The notes: a model not told the origin generated them from the sequence alone. A stretch of DNA of 64,000 nucleotides from Pseudanabaena sp. FACHB-2040 (GCF_014696715.1 NZ_JACJQO010000022.1:310001-374000); one strand, 5' to 3'. Positions 7,930-17,100 are shown, counted from the first letter of the stretch. Numbers and translations: made by a program.

Positions 7930-8826
7930 TTATGTTTTGAAGAAGGATTTCAATTCCTGCCAGACTGGGTGCGATCGCTTTGGTCCAGCAGGCTGAGTCA
8001 AAACGCCATGACGCGGGCTAAACAGCAGCGCCAGCGTAAACAGAGACGAAACTACCAGCACAATCGCCGGGCCTGAGGGCAGGTTGAACCAATAGCTCAA
8101 ATACATGCCGCTGATGCTAGAAAAAACGCCGATCCCGGCCCCCACAAACATAACCTGATGCAGCCGGGGCACCAGCAGATAGGCGGTGGCACCTGGCGTA
8201 ATTAGCAAAGAGAGTACGAGCACTACCCCAACCGCCTTGAGGCTGGCCACTACGGTTAGGGCAATCAGCGCCATCAGGCCGAAGTTGAGCAGGTTTACCG
8301 GCAGCCCTACGGCTTCGGCTCCCTGGGGGTCGAAGGTGTAAAACAGCAGCTCTTTGTACAGCAAAAAGACTACAGCTAGGGCCACCCCAGCAATGATGGC
8401 CGTATCTCGCAGGTCGCTGCCGGTGACGCCCAAAATATTGCCAAACAAGAAGTGATTGAGGTCAATCTTGTTGTTTCTCTGGATAGCCGTGATCAGGGTA
8501 ATGCCCAGAGCAAAGAAGGCAGAGAGCACAATGCCCATTGCTGCGTCTTCTTTAATGGGGCTGCGCGTGCGGATCCAGCCAATGACCAGGGTGCTAGAGA
8601 TACCGGCGATAAAGGCACCGACAAAAATATTGGCTCCCAGGAGAAATGCGATCGCAAGCCCTGGCAGCACCGAATGGCTAATTGCATCTCCCAGCAGCGC
8701 CAGCCGCTGCACCATGAGATAGCTACCTACCACCGCGCAGACCACGCCCACTAGCACCGCCACCAGCAGCGCCCGCTGCATAAAGCCATACTGCAGCGGT
8801 TCGATCAGGGCATTAAAAAAATCCAT
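7930..8826 (-). CDS. mntB: Metal ABC transporter permease (Mn/Zn type)
   Basis: 298 residues with about eight to nine hydrophobic segments, typical of the ABC-3 family (MntB/ZnuB/SitC). Family features include GSYLMVQRLALLGDAISHSVLPG near residues 34-58 and the later LLITPGATAYLL. It forms the membrane channel of a divalent metal importer. The gene follows the ATPase gene with a 14-base gap on the minus strand; the binding-protein gene is divergent. The Mn assignment comes from the cyanobacterial MntABC system; Zn cannot be excluded from sequence alone. Confidence 0.9.
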   Translation of the reverse strand: MDFFNALIEPLQYGFMQRALLVAVLVGVVCAVVGSYLMVQRLALLGDAISHSVLPGLAIAFLLGANIFVGAFIAGISSTLVIGWIRTRSPIKEDAAMGIVLSAFFALGITLITAIQRNNKIDLNHFLFGNILGVTGSDLRDTAIIAGVALAVVFLLYKELLFYTFDPQGAEAVGLPVNLLNFGLMALIALTVVASLKAVGVVLVLSLLITPGATAYLLVPRLHQVMFVGAGIGVFSSISGMYLSYWFNLPSGPAIVLVVSSLFTLALLFSPRHGVLTQPAGPKRSHPVWQELKSFFKT

Positions 8827-8840
8827 GTCTACAGCAATTC

Positions 8841-9638
8841 CTAGGCGGCATAGAAGTTTACTTGACCACCATAGGCCCGGCTGAGGTTGTCCCGGTTCAA
8901 GACGCGCTCACGTGGGCCACTGGCCACGAGTTCTCGGTTTAGCAAGATCAGGTTGTCGAAGTGGGTAATCGACTCGCCCAGGTCGTGATTGACCACCAGC
9001 ACCAGCTTGCCCTCATTAGCCAACGACCGAAAAATTTGAAACAGCACCGTCTCGGTCTTTTGATCGACGCCCACAAACGGCTCGTCAAAGCAAAAGATAT
9101 CGGCCTCCTGCGCCAAAGACCGGGCCAAAAAGACCCGTTGCTGCTGCCCACCCGAGAGCTGGCCGATGGGGCGATCGCGAAACTCAGCCATACCTACTCG
9201 TTCTAAGGCGGCTTCAGCTTTGCGGCGGCTGGCCGTTGAGAAGCGGCGGAAGAATCCAGCCTGCCGCACCCGGCCCATCATCACCACATCCCAAACAGTG
9301 GCGGGGTAGAGCCAGTCAATCTGGCTGCGCTGGGGCACGTAGGCAATGCGATCGCGCTTGTCTGCAAGCACCTCCTGCCCATAAAGCACCGAACCCTGAG
9401 TCACCGGCACTAAGCCCAGCATGGCTTTTAGCAATGTGCTTTTACCGGCTCCGTTGGGGCCGATCAGCCCTGTTAACCGCCCTGGCTGCACCGACACCGA
9501 CACATCCTCAAGTGCCTTGACCTGCCGGTACTGCACGCTGACGTGATTCACCTGAATCGGCTGCACAGAAGTTTCATAGGCACGCACCAGCCGTAGGTTA
9601 GGGGTGTTGGAGGTGTAGGACCAGTTAGAGTCAGTCAT
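8841..9638 (-). CDS. mntA: Metal ABC transporter ATPase (Mn/Zn type)
   Basis: 265 residues. The Walker A motif is GPNGAGKSTLLK, the signature LSGGQQQRVFLARSL and the Walker B IFCFDEPFVGVD, followed by the switch His in VVNHD. An unusual N-terminal extension of about 25 residues precedes the nucleotide-binding fold. It powers the permease encoded just downstream. The ATG at 9638 lies 94 bases from the divergent binding-protein gene, so both units share the control region at 9639-9732. Confidence 0.92.
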   Translation of the reverse strand: MTDSNWSYTSNTPNLRLVRAYETSVQPIQVNHVSVQYRQVKALEDVSVSVQPGRLTGLIGPNGAGKSTLLKAMLGLVPVTQGSVLYGQEVLADKRDRIAYVPQRSQIDWLYPATVWDVVMMGRVRQAGFFRRFSTASRRKAEAALERVGMAEFRDRPIGQLSGGQQQRVFLARSLAQEADIFCFDEPFVGVDQKTETVLFQIFRSLANEGKLVLVVNHDLGESITHFDNLILLNRELVASGPRERVLNRDNLSRAYGGQVNFYAA

Positions 9639-9653
9639 GGGAAGGCTTCCATC

Positions 9654-9719
9654 GAAAAATGAAAGAATTATGAAACGAATACGGATAGTGTAGCCTGAAA
9701 AATGAAACGATTATGAAAC
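9654..9719. promoter_or_regulatory. Two 23-bp direct repeats in the shared importer control region
   Basis: Copies at 9654-9676 and 9697-9719 match at 21 of 23 positions and are 43 bases apart. Each contains two ATGAAA hexamers whose starts are 11 bases apart, about one helical turn. This spacing is typical of OmpR/PhoB-type response regulators. Cyanobacterial mntCAB is known to be repressed by the OmpR-type regulator ManR when Mn is sufficient, so these may be ManR sites. The second copy ends only 13 bases before the plus-strand start codon, which fits repression. Confidence 0.65.
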
Positions 9720-9732
9720 TATTTCACCGCAA

Positions 9733-10692
9733 ATGCTGAAGAACGCCCTCCGTCGCCAGTTGTGGCTTGGCACCGCCGCCGCTCTAGCCCTGGGGATAAG
9801 TAGTTGTGATACTCCTGGTGCAGGCCCAGCGCCAACAGATGAGCTGCAGGTCGTAGCTACCAGCACGATTCTGGCAGATCTGACGGCTCAGGTCGGCGGC
9901 GATGCCATCCAGCTCACCAGCCTGCTCAACCCTGGTGACGATCCCCATGTATATGAGCCTGTCCCTCAAGACACGGTGGCTATCGAGGAAGCCAACCTAA
10001 TTTTCTACAACGGCTACAACTTAGAGCCGGGCCTGATCCGGCTGATTGCAGGAGCTGGGGCCGAAGAACGGGCAGTGGCCGTCGGTGAAGTGGTTGACCC
10101 GCTAGATTTTGAATACCAGGGGCAGATCGAGCCTGATCCCCATGTATGGGGGGACGTGGCTAATGCGATCGCAATGACCAACGCCATTCGCGATGCCCTG
10201 ATTGAACTGTCTCCAGAAAACGAAAGTCTCTTCACTGAAAATGCCCGCCAGCTCACCGAGCAGCTAGCCACCCTAGATAGCTGGGTCGCTGAGCAGATTG
10301 CTACCATCCCGGCCGACCAGCGCCAGCTAGTCACCACTCACGACGCCTTTCAGTACTATGCCAACGCTTATGGGCTGACCGTGGCAGGCACCCTAATTGG
10401 CATCAGCACCGAGGAGCAGCCCAGCGCTCAAACAGTGAGCCAGCTAGTGCAGGCGATCCGAGCCGTTGGCGTGCCCACCATCTTTGCCGAAACCACAATC
10501 AACCCAGCCCTTATCCAAACCGTGGCCGAAGAAGCAGGCATTAATCTAGCCGACGATGAGCTGTACTCTGACTCCATCGGTGCACCCAACAGCAATGGTG
10601 ACAGCTATATCAATATGATTGCGGCGAATACGTGTGCGATCGCAACTGCCCTTGACGGCACCTGCACCCCTTTTGAGCAGGGAGATCCATAA
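9733..10692 (+). CDS. mntC: Metal ABC transporter substrate-binding lipoprotein (Mn/Zn type)
   Basis: 319 residues. A lipoprotein signal ends at LGISSC (Cys near residue 25). The A-1 cluster fold shows metal ligands in DPHVYEPVP (His), DPHVWGD (His), EETTIN-like IFAETTINP (Glu) and YSDSIG (Asp). This His-His-Glu-Asp set is that of MntC/PsaA-type proteins, and the His-rich loop common in Zn-binding ZnuA is absent, which favours Mn. It captures metal in the periplasm for the divergent permease/ATPase pair. Mn supply matters for photosystem II. No clear ribosome-binding site precedes the ATG. Confidence 0.92.
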   Translation: MLKNALRRQLWLGTAAALALGISSCDTPGAGPAPTDELQVVATSTILADLTAQVGGDAIQLTSLLNPGDDPHVYEPVPQDTVAIEEANLIFYNGYNLEPGLIRLIAGAGAEERAVAVGEVVDPLDFEYQGQIEPDPHVWGDVANAIAMTNAIRDALIELSPENESLFTENARQLTEQLATLDSWVAEQIATIPADQRQLVTTHDAFQYYANAYGLTVAGTLIGISTEEQPSAQTVSQLVQAIRAVGVPTIFAETTINPALIQTVAEEAGINLADDELYSDSIGAPNSNGDSYINMIAANTCAIATALDGTCTPFEQGDP

Positions 10693-10740
10693 CCAGCATG
10701 CGATTATGGGAAACATCTTGCTACCCTTTCCACCGTTCCC

Positions 10741-11595
10741 ATGCAGCTCAGTGTGATCATCCCCTGCTGGAATGCTGAAGCCACGATTGCCCAACAGCTA
10801 GAGGCCCTGCGCCAGCAGCACTGGTCAGAACCTTGGGAAATTATTGTGGCCGATAACGGTTCGACCGATGCCACCCAAGCCGTGGTTCAGCGCTATCAAG
10901 ACCTGCTGCCCCACCTGCGGTTGGTTAGTGCTGTAGGCAAACAAAGTGCCGCGTTTGCCCGCAATGTGGGAGCCCGGGCCGCCGCCGCCCCCCTGCTGGC
11001 CTTTTGCGACGCTGATGACGAAGTGGGCGAAGGCTGGGTCGCCGCCATTGGCACAGCCTTAAAGCAGCATAACTTTGTCGCCTCCCGGTTCGAGCACCGC
11101 AAGCTCAATGCGCCTCATCTACTCCAGTTTCGCCGCCCCAACCAGGCCAAAGGGCTAATGCAACATCCTTTTTTGCCCCATGCTGGAGCTTGCGGTCTAG
11201 GCATTCAGCGAGCCCTGCATGAGCAAATTGGCGGCTTTGACGAAGCCATCCGCTTTTTAGAAGACAACGACTACTGCTGGAGACTGCAGCTAGCAGGCGT
11301 CTCCCTCCAGTTTGTGGCCGAGGCTGTAGTCCACATCCGCTACCGAGAAACCCTCTTCGCCTCGTTTTTTCAGGCCCAACAGTGGGGCGAGTGCAGCGTT
11401 TTACTCTACCGTCGCTTTTTGCCCCAGGGCTATCCCCCCTTTACCTGGAAAGACGGCTGGCAGGAATGGTTCGCCCTGGCTAAGCGCCTTCTCAAGGTGC
11501 GCTCGAAAGGCACTCTAGCAAAGTGGCTGCGCGATTTGGGCTGGCGCATCGGCCGGGTTAAAGGAGCCTTTAAGTACCGTATTTTTGCCCTCTAG
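10741..11595 (+). CDS. Family 2 glycosyltransferase
   Basis: 284 residues. GT-A fold hallmarks are the N-terminal LSVIIPCWNAEATI, DNGSTDATQ near residue 40, the metal-binding AFCDADDEVG and the acceptor-side GGFDEAIRFLEDNDYCWRL. It should move a sugar from a nucleotide donor to a glycan, lipid or other acceptor; the substrate cannot be read from sequence. No transmembrane segment is visible. Only 15 bases separate it from the PIG-L deacetylase gene, so the two are probably co-transcribed and may act on the same N-acetylated glycoconjugate. Confidence 0.88.
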   Translation: MQLSVIIPCWNAEATIAQQLEALRQQHWSEPWEIIVADNGSTDATQAVVQRYQDLLPHLRLVSAVGKQSAAFARNVGARAAAAPLLAFCDADDEVGEGWVAAIGTALKQHNFVASRFEHRKLNAPHLLQFRRPNQAKGLMQHPFLPHAGACGLGIQRALHEQIGGFDEAIRFLEDNDYCWRLQLAGVSLQFVAEAVVHIRYRETLFASFFQAQQWGECSVLLYRRFLPQGYPPFTWKDGWQEWFALAKRLLKVRSKGTLAKWLRDLGWRIGRVKGAFKYRIFAL

Positions 11596-11610
11596 CGCCA
11601 CCGAACGACT

Positions 11611-12417
11611 ATGTTCACTTCACAGCACCCACTCCGACAGCGCCTCCATGCCTTCAGGCAGCAACGACAGCGCCAATTCCGGGCATTTCGTCTCATCCGT
11701 CAGCTCTACCAGCAGAGCCAGGTCAAGCAGGTAACCGCTGCCCCGGCCCTCATCGTTGCACCGCACCCCGACGACGAGACGTTGGGCTGTGGCGGCCTGA
11801 TTGCCCTCAAGTGCCAGCAGGGTGCTGGGGTAAAAGTAGTTATTCTCACCGATGGCCGGGCTTCTCACGCCAACCATCCCCACTTACCGACCGAGCAGCT
11901 GGTCGCCATCCGCCAACAGGAAGCGGCTCAGGCCCTAGCCATTCTCGGCGTGCCTCCTGAAGATCTGCACTTTCTCAATCAGCCTGACCAAGGAACAGCC
12001 ACTCTGCCCCCAGAGCAGCATCAGGCAGTGCTCGCCCAGCTCGTGAACCTGCTCCAGACATTTCGCCCCCAGGAGGTCTATGTGACTTACCGCCGAGATG
12101 TCCACCCAGACCACGAGGCAACGTATCGGCTGATTAAGGCGGCCATAACCCAGACGCAGCGGCCTGTCGACCTGTATGAATACCCGATTTACACGCTCTG
12201 GCGACCCTGGCTTTTAGACCTGAAAGCAGAGGGCATAGGCACCTGTCAGCGGATCTCCATTCACTCAGTGCTACGGCAGAAGCAGCAGGCAATTCGGGTA
12301 TATCGATCGCAATATCAGCCTATTCCCCCTGATCAGAAAGCAGCCTTACCCGCAGGCTTCATCTACAGGTTCATGCGCCCCTACGAGCTTTTCTTTAAAG
12401 CTGAGCCAGAGAGCTGA
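11611..12417 (+). CDS. PIG-L (LmbE) family deacetylase
   Basis: 268 residues. The zinc-binding motif is APHPDDETLGCGG near residue 50, and the later conserved HPDHEATYRLIKAA supplies the second His. PIG-L enzymes remove N-acetyl groups from N-acetylglucosamine-containing lipids and small thiols. The basic N-terminus (residues 1-35) lacks a signal peptide. It pairs with the GT2 gene immediately upstream, which suggests a two-step modification of one glycoconjugate. The substrate is unknown. Confidence 0.9.
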   Translation: MFTSQHPLRQRLHAFRQQRQRQFRAFRLIRQLYQQSQVKQVTAAPALIVAPHPDDETLGCGGLIALKCQQGAGVKVVILTDGRASHANHPHLPTEQLVAIRQQEAAQALAILGVPPEDLHFLNQPDQGTATLPPEQHQAVLAQLVNLLQTFRPQEVYVTYRRDVHPDHEATYRLIKAAITQTQRPVDLYEYPIYTLWRPWLLDLKAEGIGTCQRISIHSVLRQKQQAIRVYRSQYQPIPPDQKAALPAGFIYRFMRPYELFFKAEPES

Positions 12418-12574
12418 TTCAACCTAACTTCGGCTTTGTAGGTCGGTGTCAAGCGCAGCGCGAGCCAACATTCCCATGCGCCTAGCAAAGATGAATACGC
12501 TTGCTTTACCTATGCCACGAAAATAATCCTGTGTTGGCCTGATTGGAAGCAGCGGCAGAGCTACTAAGAAGAAT

Positions 12575-12593
12575 GCCCAGGCAGAGCCTGGGC
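12575..12593. terminator. Hairpin between convergent PIG-L and msrA genes
   Basis: Perfect 8-bp stem GCCCAGGC / GCCTGGGC with a 3-nt AGA loop, placed between two convergent genes. There is no strong T run on either strand, so it is a probable bidirectional terminator rather than a certain one. Confidence 0.6.
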
Positions 12594-12633
12594 ACTAGGT
12601 TAGGTGAAGCTTATTTGCTAGAAGGGCTAGCGC

Positions 12634-13293
12634 TTAGCTCTCTACCACCAGGCCAATGGGGCAGGACACATTAGTGCCGCCCATGCCGCAGTAGCCGCCA
12701 GGATTCTTCGCCAGGTACTGCTGGTGATAAGCTTCGGCATAGTAAAATTCCGGCGCATCCAAGATTTCAGTCGTAATCTCGCCATAGCCCGACTGGCTCA
12801 GGGCTTCTTGATACGCATTGCGGGAAGCTTCGGCCTGCTGCCGCTGTGCCTCTGAGTAGACATAGACGCCAGAGCGATACTGGGTGCCAACATCATTCCC
12901 CTGACGCATGCTCTGAGTGGGGTCGTGGTTTTCCCAGAAGACTTTAAGAATTTGCTCATAGCTAATCACAGCTGGATCAAACACCACCAGCACGACTTCG
13001 TTATGACCGGTTCTGCCAGAGCAAACTTCCTGATAGGTAGGGTTGGGAGTGTGGCCCGCAGCATAGCCCACCGCTGTAGTAAAAACGCCATTCTGCTGCC
13101 AGAACTTGCGCTCAACTCCCCAAAAGCAGCCCATACCGAACAGAGCCGTTTCCATGCCTGCCGGAAAAGGTGGCTGCAGTGGGTTGCCGTTCACGTAGTG
13201 CTTTTCAGGAACAGACATTTTTTCAGTCCGTCCGGGGAGCGCTTCGTTGGCAGACGGAATGGAGAGCTTTTTGCCAAAGCCAAATAAAACCAT
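12634..13293 (-). CDS. msrA: Peptide methionine-S-sulfoxide reductase
   Basis: 219 residues. The catalytic motif [13 protein letters not shown] carries the active Cys. It is followed by [21 protein letters not shown] and the conserved TGHNEVV, and the C-terminal [13 protein letters not shown] supplies the resolving Cys. The enzyme reduces methionine-S-sulfoxide in proteins with thioredoxin, repairing oxidative damage. A roughly 45-residue N-terminal extension precedes the core and is often present in cyanobacterial MsrA. It lies downstream of upp on the same strand, but a 213-base gap with a hairpin suggests independent expression. Confidence 0.97.
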   Translation of the reverse strand: MVLFGFGKKLSIPSANEALPGRTEKMSVPEKHYVNGNPLQPPFPAGMETALFGMGCFWGVERKFWQQNGVFTTAVGYAAGHTPNPTYQEVCSGRTGHNEVVLVVFDPAVISYEQILKVFWENHDPTQSMRQGNDVGTQYRSGVYVYSEAQRQQAEASRNAYQEALSQSGYGEITTEILDAPEFYYAEAYHQQYLAKNPGGYCGMGGTNVSCPIGLVVES

Positions 13294-13332
13294 GAGGCGT
13301 AACCCCGTATTTGAGAGAACTTTTAGAAGGCA

Positions 13333-13360
13333 CTTGCTTTACCTTTCATCATAAAGCAAG
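13333..13360 (-). terminator. Hairpin between upp and msrA
   Basis: Perfect 9-bp stem CTTGCTTTA / TAAAGCAAG with a 10-nt loop, 40 bases upstream of the msrA start on the minus strand. It could end the URC/upp transcript or form part of the msrA leader. No T run follows. Confidence 0.4.
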
Positions 13361-13506
13361 CCCCTAGGGAGTATAGATGAGGAAATCCTGAGTATTAGGA
13401 ACGGTTTTCCTGAAACGAAGCCAACAATTCCTGCTTCTCCCTCTACCTTGCCGCGACAGTACCGTGTTTTCATGGCAGAGGAATCTCTCCTCCCTTTCTC
13501 TCAGCG

Positions 13507-14142
13507 CTACTTTGTCCCAAACAGCCGATCCCCTGCATCCCCCAGCCCCGGCAAAATATAGCCGTGACTGTCGAGCTTTTCATCCACTGCTGCTGTGTAG
13601 AGGGGCACATCGGGGTGCTCAGAGTGAAATCGCTCTACCCCTTCTGGAGCCGCTAGCAGGCAGAGAAAGCGGATGGAATGGGGAGCCGCCTGCTTGAGCT
13701 GATGGACGGCTGCGATCGCAGTATTGCCTGTCGCAATCATCGGGTCCACGATCAGCACATCTCGCTCCTCTAAGTCGTCAGGCACTTTGAAGTAGTACTC
13801 AATTACATTTAGCGTCTGCGGGTCGCGATAGAGGCCAATGTGCCCCACCCGCGCCGAAGGAATCAGCTCCAAAATGCCGTCTAAGATGCCCTGCCCTGCC
13901 CGCATGATCGAAACGACTACCAGCTTTTTCTCGGGAGCCAGCACCGGAGCCTGCATGGTGGCCATCGGCGTTTCAATAGTCTCTAGCTTGAGCGGCAGAT
14001 CCCGCGTAATTTCGTAAGCCAGCAGCATACTGATCTCCCTCAATAGGGAGCGAAACTTGGCAGTGCTGGTGGTGGCCCGGCGCATCAGGGTCAGCTTGTG
14101 CTGCACCAGGGGGTGGTTGATGATGTGGACCTCGTTGGGCAT
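13507..14142 (-). CDS. upp: Uracil phosphoribosyltransferase
   Basis: 211 residues, the normal length. Markers are the N-terminal [28 protein letters not shown] and the PRPP-binding loop [11 protein letters not shown], with the uracil-binding [17 protein letters not shown] at the C-terminus. The enzyme joins uracil to PRPP to give UMP. Beyond salvage, uracil phosphoribosyltransferase activity (URC6) is part of the yeast-type URC degradation route, and here upp follows URC1 and URC4 genes on the same strand, 180 bases downstream. Confidence 0.97.
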   Translation of the reverse strand: MPNEVHIINHPLVQHKLTLMRRATTSTAKFRSLLREISMLLAYEITRDLPLKLETIETPMATMQAPVLAPEKKLVVVSIMRAGQGILDGILELIPSARVGHIGLYRDPQTLNVIEYYFKVPDDLEERDVLIVDPMIATGNTAIAAVHQLKQAAPHSIRFLCLLAAPEGVERFHSEHPDVPLYTAAVDEKLDSHGYILPGLGDAGDRLFGTK

Positions 14143-14322
14143 GGGAGTTGGGGGTGAAGGGGCGGGAGGGTGGAGGGTAAGGAGGTTGGGGAGACGTGAG
14201 GATGCAGAGAAATAAGGGAGGTGAGGAGGATAGGGGAGGTGGGGTTAGGAGAATAGTAGGGTGGTTCTAAAGTTCCTCCTATCCCGCCCACTCATCCACC
14301 CGTCTACCCACCTCCCCTGCTA
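14143..14322. repeat. Purine/pyrimidine-skewed spacer with a long inverted repeat
   Basis: The plus strand is G-rich for its first half and C-rich near the end. AGGGGAGGTGGG (14232-14243) and CCCACCTCCCCT (14307-14318) are perfect 12-base inverted arms. The CACTCATCCACCC-type wording near 14290 recurs in other spacers of the window (35200-35300, 45472-45512, 59450-59490). No gene is seen. Confidence 0.6.
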
Positions 14323-15600
14323 TCAAAACACCGTACCATCACTAGCAAGCTGAATCGGCGGAGGCCCGCTGGGGCGTTTGACAGCGGCGATTTGGCGTCC
14401 GGCGGTCCAGGTGCCGCCTTGGAGAACTTTGGCTAGGGGGAGTTCGGTTGAGGAGAGGCTTAACTGCTGGCGGAGGGTCTCTGCTAGCTGGTCTAGCAGG
14501 ATCACGGTTAGGGCGCGCCACTCTACGATCAGGGAGGAGTCGGGGGGGTGGGGTTGGGTGAGGACGGCGGCGTGCTGGGGCTGTAGCACCTCTAGGTCAA
14601 TAAAGAGGCCACCGTTGCGGTATTCGGCTAGGCCGGTTAGTGCATCGAGTCCGGTGATCGTCAGGCCCAGCGCCTGAAGAGGTTCCAAAAGAGAGTAGGT
14701 GAGCCACTGGGAGAGCTTATGAAAGGGCACGAGCTGACTGCCAAGCCCGGTATTGGGCAGTTTGGGATGGGGCCAGACATCTCCCAGAGAAACGCCCTCC
14801 AGCGTGACGCGCCCTGGCCAAATGTCTCCTAGTCCCTGCAAAATGGCTTGAAGAATAGCGCTGGCGGGCAGCTGGTCGGCTTCAGCCTGGGTCAGCAGAT
14901 AGTCTACTAAGTGCCCTGGTCTGGGCAGGTCAGCCCCAAACAGGTGGGGGGACTTGCTCAGGGCATAGCCCAGCTTTTGTAGCAGGGTAACTCGTCCCTC
15001 AACACCTACTAATGGATTCTGGTCGCTGACCTGAAATGCTGTTGCCAAATCTTCGGCCGTTAGCTGGGTGAGGCCAGGGGCATCGGCCTGCCAGGGTTGG
15101 TGAGGCTGGCTGGAGAAAAGGCCCGCTTTAAAGCAGTGGAAGCTTGCGATCGCAAGCCCCTCTGACCGTTGAAACACCTGCTTTGTCTCTGGCTCGACAT
15201 ATTGCCACTGAGCCCCCGCCCCCGCATCAAGCAGAACGCTGGTCACCGCCAGATCAAACAGGGTTCTGGCCCGCTCTAAAGGTTCCATAGCGGACAGTTC
15301 AGGTTCCAGCAGCGTCAGGCGAGACTCGCCGTTCACCTCAAAGTGTCGCCAGCGGGAGTGAAAGGGCACCGCTAGATCAGGGTAATGCGTCCGGATCACC
15401 TCAAGGACGTAATCTGCTGCCTGGGGCAGCTTCGTCAGGTCTACTGCAAAGTGGTCAAGCTGCCGCTGGCAGGCCAGGTCAAACAGAATTTGGCTGCGAT
15501 CGCGAATGGCCTGAGGCGTTTGTAGGTAGGCGATGGTCGTCAATGGGTCTTCGGGGATCATCGCGTCTTTTTTCGGCACCCTCTGCATAGATTTACTCAA
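14323..15600 (-). CDS. URC4/Urg3-like protein (DUF1688)
   Basis: 425 residues. It matches what I know of DUF1688: an N-terminal YLQTPQAIRDRSQILFDLA segment, HYPDLAVPFHSRWRHFEVNG, then a long mostly helical body ending with FIDLEVL and SLIVEWRALTVILLDQLAE. URC4 is needed in yeast for uracil catabolism; its biochemical step is not settled. The frame begins with a TTG at 15600 preceded by GAGG at five bases, and overlaps the URC1 stop by eight bases, suggesting translational coupling. An ATG at 15588 is the alternative start. Confidence 0.82.
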   Translation of the reverse strand: MSKSMQRVPKKDAMIPEDPLTTIAYLQTPQAIRDRSQILFDLACQRQLDHFAVDLTKLPQAADYVLEVIRTHYPDLAVPFHSRWRHFEVNGESRLTLLEPELSAMEPLERARTLFDLAVTSVLLDAGAGAQWQYVEPETKQVFQRSEGLAIASFHCFKAGLFSSQPHQPWQADAPGLTQLTAEDLATAFQVSDQNPLVGVEGRVTLLQKLGYALSKSPHLFGADLPRPGHLVDYLLTQAEADQLPASAILQAILQGLGDIWPGRVTLEGVSLGDVWPHPKLPNTGLGSQLVPFHKLSQWLTYSLLEPLQALGLTITGLDALTGLAEYRNGGLFIDLEVLQPQHAAVLTQPHPPDSSLIVEWRALTVILLDQLAETLRQQLSLSSTELPLAKVLQGGTWTAGRQIAAVKRPSGPPPIQLASDGTVF

Positions 15601-16903
15601 CCAGACCTCGGCCTTTAATCAGGGCCAAGTCCTCTTCAGAGAGTGGCCCCTCGCCCGTGTAGTAGCCTGCCGCTTTTTTGGCCTCAATTTCCACCCGCGC
15701 ATCTGCCGGAATCAGATCATCGGGAATCGGCACCCGCTCAACAATCTCAATGCCTGATTTAGTAATGGCGTTGTACTTCATGTCGCTCATGGAAACAAAG
15801 CGGTCGATACGGGTAATGCCTAGCCAATGCAGCACATCCGGCATCAGCTCTTGGAACCGCATATCCTGAACTCCTGCCACACATTCGGTGCGGGCAAAGT
15901 AAGCATCGGCCCGATCGCCGCCTTCCTGCCGTTTGCGAGCGTTATAGACCAAAAATTTAGTCACTTCTCCTAGAGCCCGCCCTTCTTTGCGGAAGTAGAC
16001 GATTACCCCAGCTCCGCCCGCCTGGGCCGTTTCAATGCAGGCCTCAATGCCGTGAACCAAATAAGGGCGGCAGGTGCAGATGTCAGAGCCAAACACATCC
16101 GAACCGTTGCACTCATCGTGGACCCGCACCGCTAGCGGGCGATTGGGGTCGGTAATGGCAGCCACATCGCCCAGCATGTAGACAGTAATGCCGCCGATTG
16201 GCGGCAGAAATACCTTGAGGTCAGGCCGAGTCACTAGTTCAGGGAACATGCCGCCAGTCTGCTCAAACAGAGCGTAGCGCAGGTCTTCCTCACTGGCCCC
16301 TAGACGCTCAGCCACTCCCGGCAGATACCAGACTGGCTCAATTGCAGCCTTGGTCACAACCAGGTCGCCCCCCGGCTTCATGATCTTGCCGTCTTCCTGC
16401 AAGCGCCCCGCTCGCACCGCTTCGTTTAGCTCTGGCATCTGGATGTGGGCATTGGTGACGGCAATCGTGGGCCGAATGTCAAACCCCTGGGCCAGCAGCG
16501 GCTGATACACCTCCCCGACCACCGCGCCAAAGGGATCGAGCGAGACAATTTTTTCCGCATCGCCCCAGCTAGGGAAAGGGCCGATTGGAATTGCCGGTGC
16601 AGTGTTGGTCAGATCTGGCCGATGGTCGGGCTGCAAAACGCCGCTGGCCACAGCCAGCGCCCGATACACTGCGTAGGAACCGGAGTGAGTACCGATAGCG
16701 TTGCGATGTTTGGGGTCGCTCACTGTCGCCACAATCGGTCCCCGTTCTAGCGGGTCGGCTTGGCCCCACTGAATCGGCAATACCTGGGTGCCAGACCGGC
16801 TGGGGTGAGACGTCAGCATGATATGCCGTCGCTTGCCGTTGGCCCGGCTGCTTGGGGTTAGGCCATTTATAGGAGCATTCGTGGAATCGGTGAGATCGGT
16901 CAT
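15593..16903 (-). CDS. URC1-like GTP cyclohydrolase II family protein
   Basis: About 436 residues. The C-terminal half is a GTP cyclohydrolase II fold: VRVHDECNGSDVFGSDICTC keeps the three zinc-binding Cys, followed by GGAGVIVYFRKEGRALGEV. The N-terminal 200 residues are not the DHBP synthase part of RibBA; with the URC4 neighbour this marks URC1 rather than riboflavin synthesis. URC1 is proposed to open the ring of a uracil-derived nucleotide. An ATG at 16903 with AGGG upstream is preferred over an earlier start at 16960. Confidence 0.82.
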   Translation of the reverse strand: MTDLTDSTNAPINGLTPSSRANGKRRHIMLTSHPSRSGTQVLPIQWGQADPLERGPIVATVSDPKHRNAIGTHSGSYAVYRALAVASGVLQPDHRPDLTNTAPAIPIGPFPSWGDAEKIVSLDPFGAVVGEVYQPLLAQGFDIRPTIAVTNAHIQMPELNEAVRAGRLQEDGKIMKPGGDLVVTKAAIEPVWYLPGVAERLGASEEDLRYALFEQTGGMFPELVTRPDLKVFLPPIGGITVYMLGDVAAITDPNRPLAVRVHDECNGSDVFGSDICTCRPYLVHGIEACIETAQAGGAGVIVYFRKEGRALGEVTKFLVYNARKRQEGGDRADAYFARTECVAGVQDMRFQELMPDVLHWLGITRIDRFVSMSDMKYNAITKSGIEIVERVPIPDDLIPADARVEIEAKKAAGYYTGEGPLSEEDLALIKGRGLVE

Positions 16904-16961
16904 AGATGCCCTACCGGTAATTAGTTGAAGAGGTGAGCAAACCCAAGTTGAAACACCCAAT

Positions 16962-17001
16962 GTAGCTTCTAAGCTGCCTACCTGCTGTACCTAGAAGCTA
17001 C
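16962..17001. promoter_or_regulatory. Inverted repeat upstream of the URC cluster
   Basis: Perfect 10-base arms GTAGCTTCTA (16962-16971) and TAGAAGCTAC (16992-17001) with a 20-nt spacer, about 60 bases upstream of the URC1 start. It could be an operator or a leader hairpin. It lies between divergent genes, so either could be its target. Confidence 0.5.
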
Positions 17002-17100
17002 TAATTTCCCATACTGCTAGGGTCGGAACAAGTTAGAAGGGTTACAGACGAAAATTCCGTAATAGCAATAGACGCAGGAAGGGCGCAGAATCGTGCCAAC

